Origin: Desulfosarcina sp. BuS5
GTDB taxonomy: Bacteria > Desulfobacterota > Desulfobacteria > Desulfobacterales > BuS5
NCBI RefSeq assembly: GCF_028752835.1
Contig: NZ_CP087952.1
Coordinates: forward strand, 2,585,041-2,649,040
Length of the DNA stretch: 64,000 nt
Direction of reading: 5' to 3'
Shown here: one piece after another, positions 63,412 to 64,000 of the stretch
Layout: each line of letters starts with the position of its first letter
How positions within the stretch are numbered: the stretch's first letter is position 1
Notes under the pieces: generated by a model
The model's database searches: none
The model's input: the letters and a program-made list of their open reading frames with translations, nothing else
Told to the model about the DNA's origin: nothing
Position numbers and translations under genes: made by a program

Positions 63412-63840
63412 TTACATTTTTACCAATTTCCCTTTAACACGTTGAATATTTTCACTTTTACAGGACGGACATCCCTTTGTCCTGCCTGTGCCGAAAGGTT
63501 CCTCCCATCCATGATCACAGGCGCAGCATATAAACTTGCGCGTTGCTTCAATAATATTATAATGTCCGCCTTCTACCTTAATGGCCTTACCGGTAATCAA
63601 CGCATCCGCGACTATTTTTCGCGCACGTTGCACAATTCTACCAAAGGTGGCCCTTGAAACACCCATTTCCCGTCCTGCATCCTCATGGGACAAACCGAGA
63701 AGATCCGCCAGCCTTATTGCTTCACGTTCATCAATGGTAAGGCTCACCTCCTCAAGATCAAAGATGGGAATACCCCTTGGTTTAAAATAGACAACATCAG
63801 GGTTAAATTTAACAATTCTATTTTTTTTTGGTCGCACCAT
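63412..63840 (-). CDS. DUF134 family helix-turn-helix protein
   Basis: 142 residues. N-terminal part VRPKKNRIVKFNPDVVYFKP and RGIPIFDLEEVSLTIDEREA is DUF134; then a sigma-70 region-4-like HTH (GLSHEDAGREMGVSRATFGR) and an extra C-terminal zinc-ribbon (FICCACDHGWEEPFG, then GCPSCKSENI) that shorter family members lack. Likely a DNA-binding regulator of the adjoining NifX-like and Gly-rich genes; metal sensing through the zinc ribbon is speculative. Confidence 0.85.
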   Translation of the reverse strand: MVRPKKNRIVKFNPDVVYFKPRGIPIFDLEEVSLTIDEREAIRLADLLGLSHEDAGREMGVSRATFGRIVQRARKIVADALITGKAIKVEGGHYNIIEATRKFICCACDHGWEEPFGTGRTKGCPSCKSENIQRVKGKLVKM

Positions 63841-63846
63841 ATTTTC

Positions 63847-64000
63847 TCAACCGCGACGACCGCCGCCACCCATGCCTCTTCCTTTTCCGCTGCCACCTCC
63901 CATCCCTTTGCCTCCGCCGCCGCCCATTCCTCGACCGCCGCCGCCTATGCCTCTACCCATCCCACGGCCACCTCCCATACCGCCGCCGGCGGGCTGAGGT
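63847..64000 (-). CDS. Gly-rich DUF5320-like protein, C-terminal part only (cut by window end)
   Basis: The frame runs from the window edge to a TGA at 63847, 6 bp before the DUF134 start on the same strand. It reads GGGMGGGRGMGRGIGGGG and continues as Gly/Arg/Met repeats ending GGGGRRG. This low-complexity tail resembles the Gly-rich proteins at 14.7-15.3 kb. The N-terminus needed to confirm the family is outside the window. Confidence 0.55.
   Translation of the reverse strand, partial: PQPAGGGMGGGRGMGRGIGGGGRGMGGGGGKGMGGGSGKGRGMGGGGRRG

Overview
The window reads as a chromosomal segment of an anaerobic, probably sulfate-reducing, member of the Desulfobacterota (Deltaproteobacteria). The evidence is gene content, not a database match: a complete acetyl-CoA synthase/CO dehydrogenase operon, heterodisulfide-reductase (Hdr) electron-transfer genes including a selenocysteine HdrA, NfnAB transhydrogenase, the futalosine menaquinone pathway, propionyl/acetyl-CoA carboxylase subunits and a sulfate adenylyltransferase-APS kinase fusion. 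The taxon is an inference.

Layout. 0-7.3 kb: a three-gene Hdr cluster (a large GltD/HdrA fusion cut by the window edge, an MvhD-HdrC-HdrB fusion, and an HdrA-MvhD fusion read through an in-frame TGA as selenocysteine). 7.3-15.8 kb: ordinary housekeeping genes (PPC-domain protein, ilvE, tRNA-Val, trmO, bactofilin, mqnB-mqnD, cinA, two Gly-rich DUF5320-like proteins, a MIP18-like protein). 15.8-23.6 kb: an IS4-type element sitting inside a MITE-like repeat, a long GH13_18-type phosphorylase, and the biotin carboxylase/carboxyltransferase pair. 23.6-37.6 kb: a decaying accessory zone with a DUF4143 ATPase, a B12/radical-SAM gene split by a second IS4 copy, a membrane-protein gene split by a 2.3-kb IS, toxin-antitoxin remnants, an HD phosphohydrolase, an ABC-F ATPase and many short repeats. 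37.6-45.0 kb: nfnA-nfnB, trkH-trkA and the unusual Sat-CysC fusion. 45.0-49.4 kb: an IS607-type element (tnpA-tnpB) whose tnpA is broken by a MITE and by the second 2.3-kb IS. 49.7-51.7 kb: DUF2062, rsmA, rhodanese. 51.7-62.5 kb: the minus-strand Wood-Ljungdahl carbonyl-branch operon acsV - small Cys protein - acsD - acsA - acsB - acsC - acsE. 62.5-64 kb: CGGC protein, NifX-like protein, DUF134 regulator and a Gly-rich protein cut by the window end.

How it fits together. The acs operon carries out reversible acetyl-CoA cleavage/synthesis; acsV reactivates the corrinoid protein and acsE moves the methyl group to or from tetrahydrofolate. The Hdr cluster and NfnAB are both flavin-based electron bifurcation/confurcation systems that would balance ferredoxin, NAD(P)H and a thiol/disulfide couple for this pathway, with menaquinone as the membrane carrier.

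The most unusual signals are: the selenocysteine HdrA with a SECIS-like hairpin; an AcsD with a ~165-residue Ala/Lys/Glu-rich tail; a Sat-CysC protein whose ATP-sulfurylase signature motifs are altered at several positions while the kinase looks intact; a 2.3-kb IS with a probable -1 frameshift signal and a Cys/His-rich passenger gene; a tnpB with a CTT-TGA frameshift site; and at least four families of short palindromic repeats with nested insertions that can be dated relative to one another.
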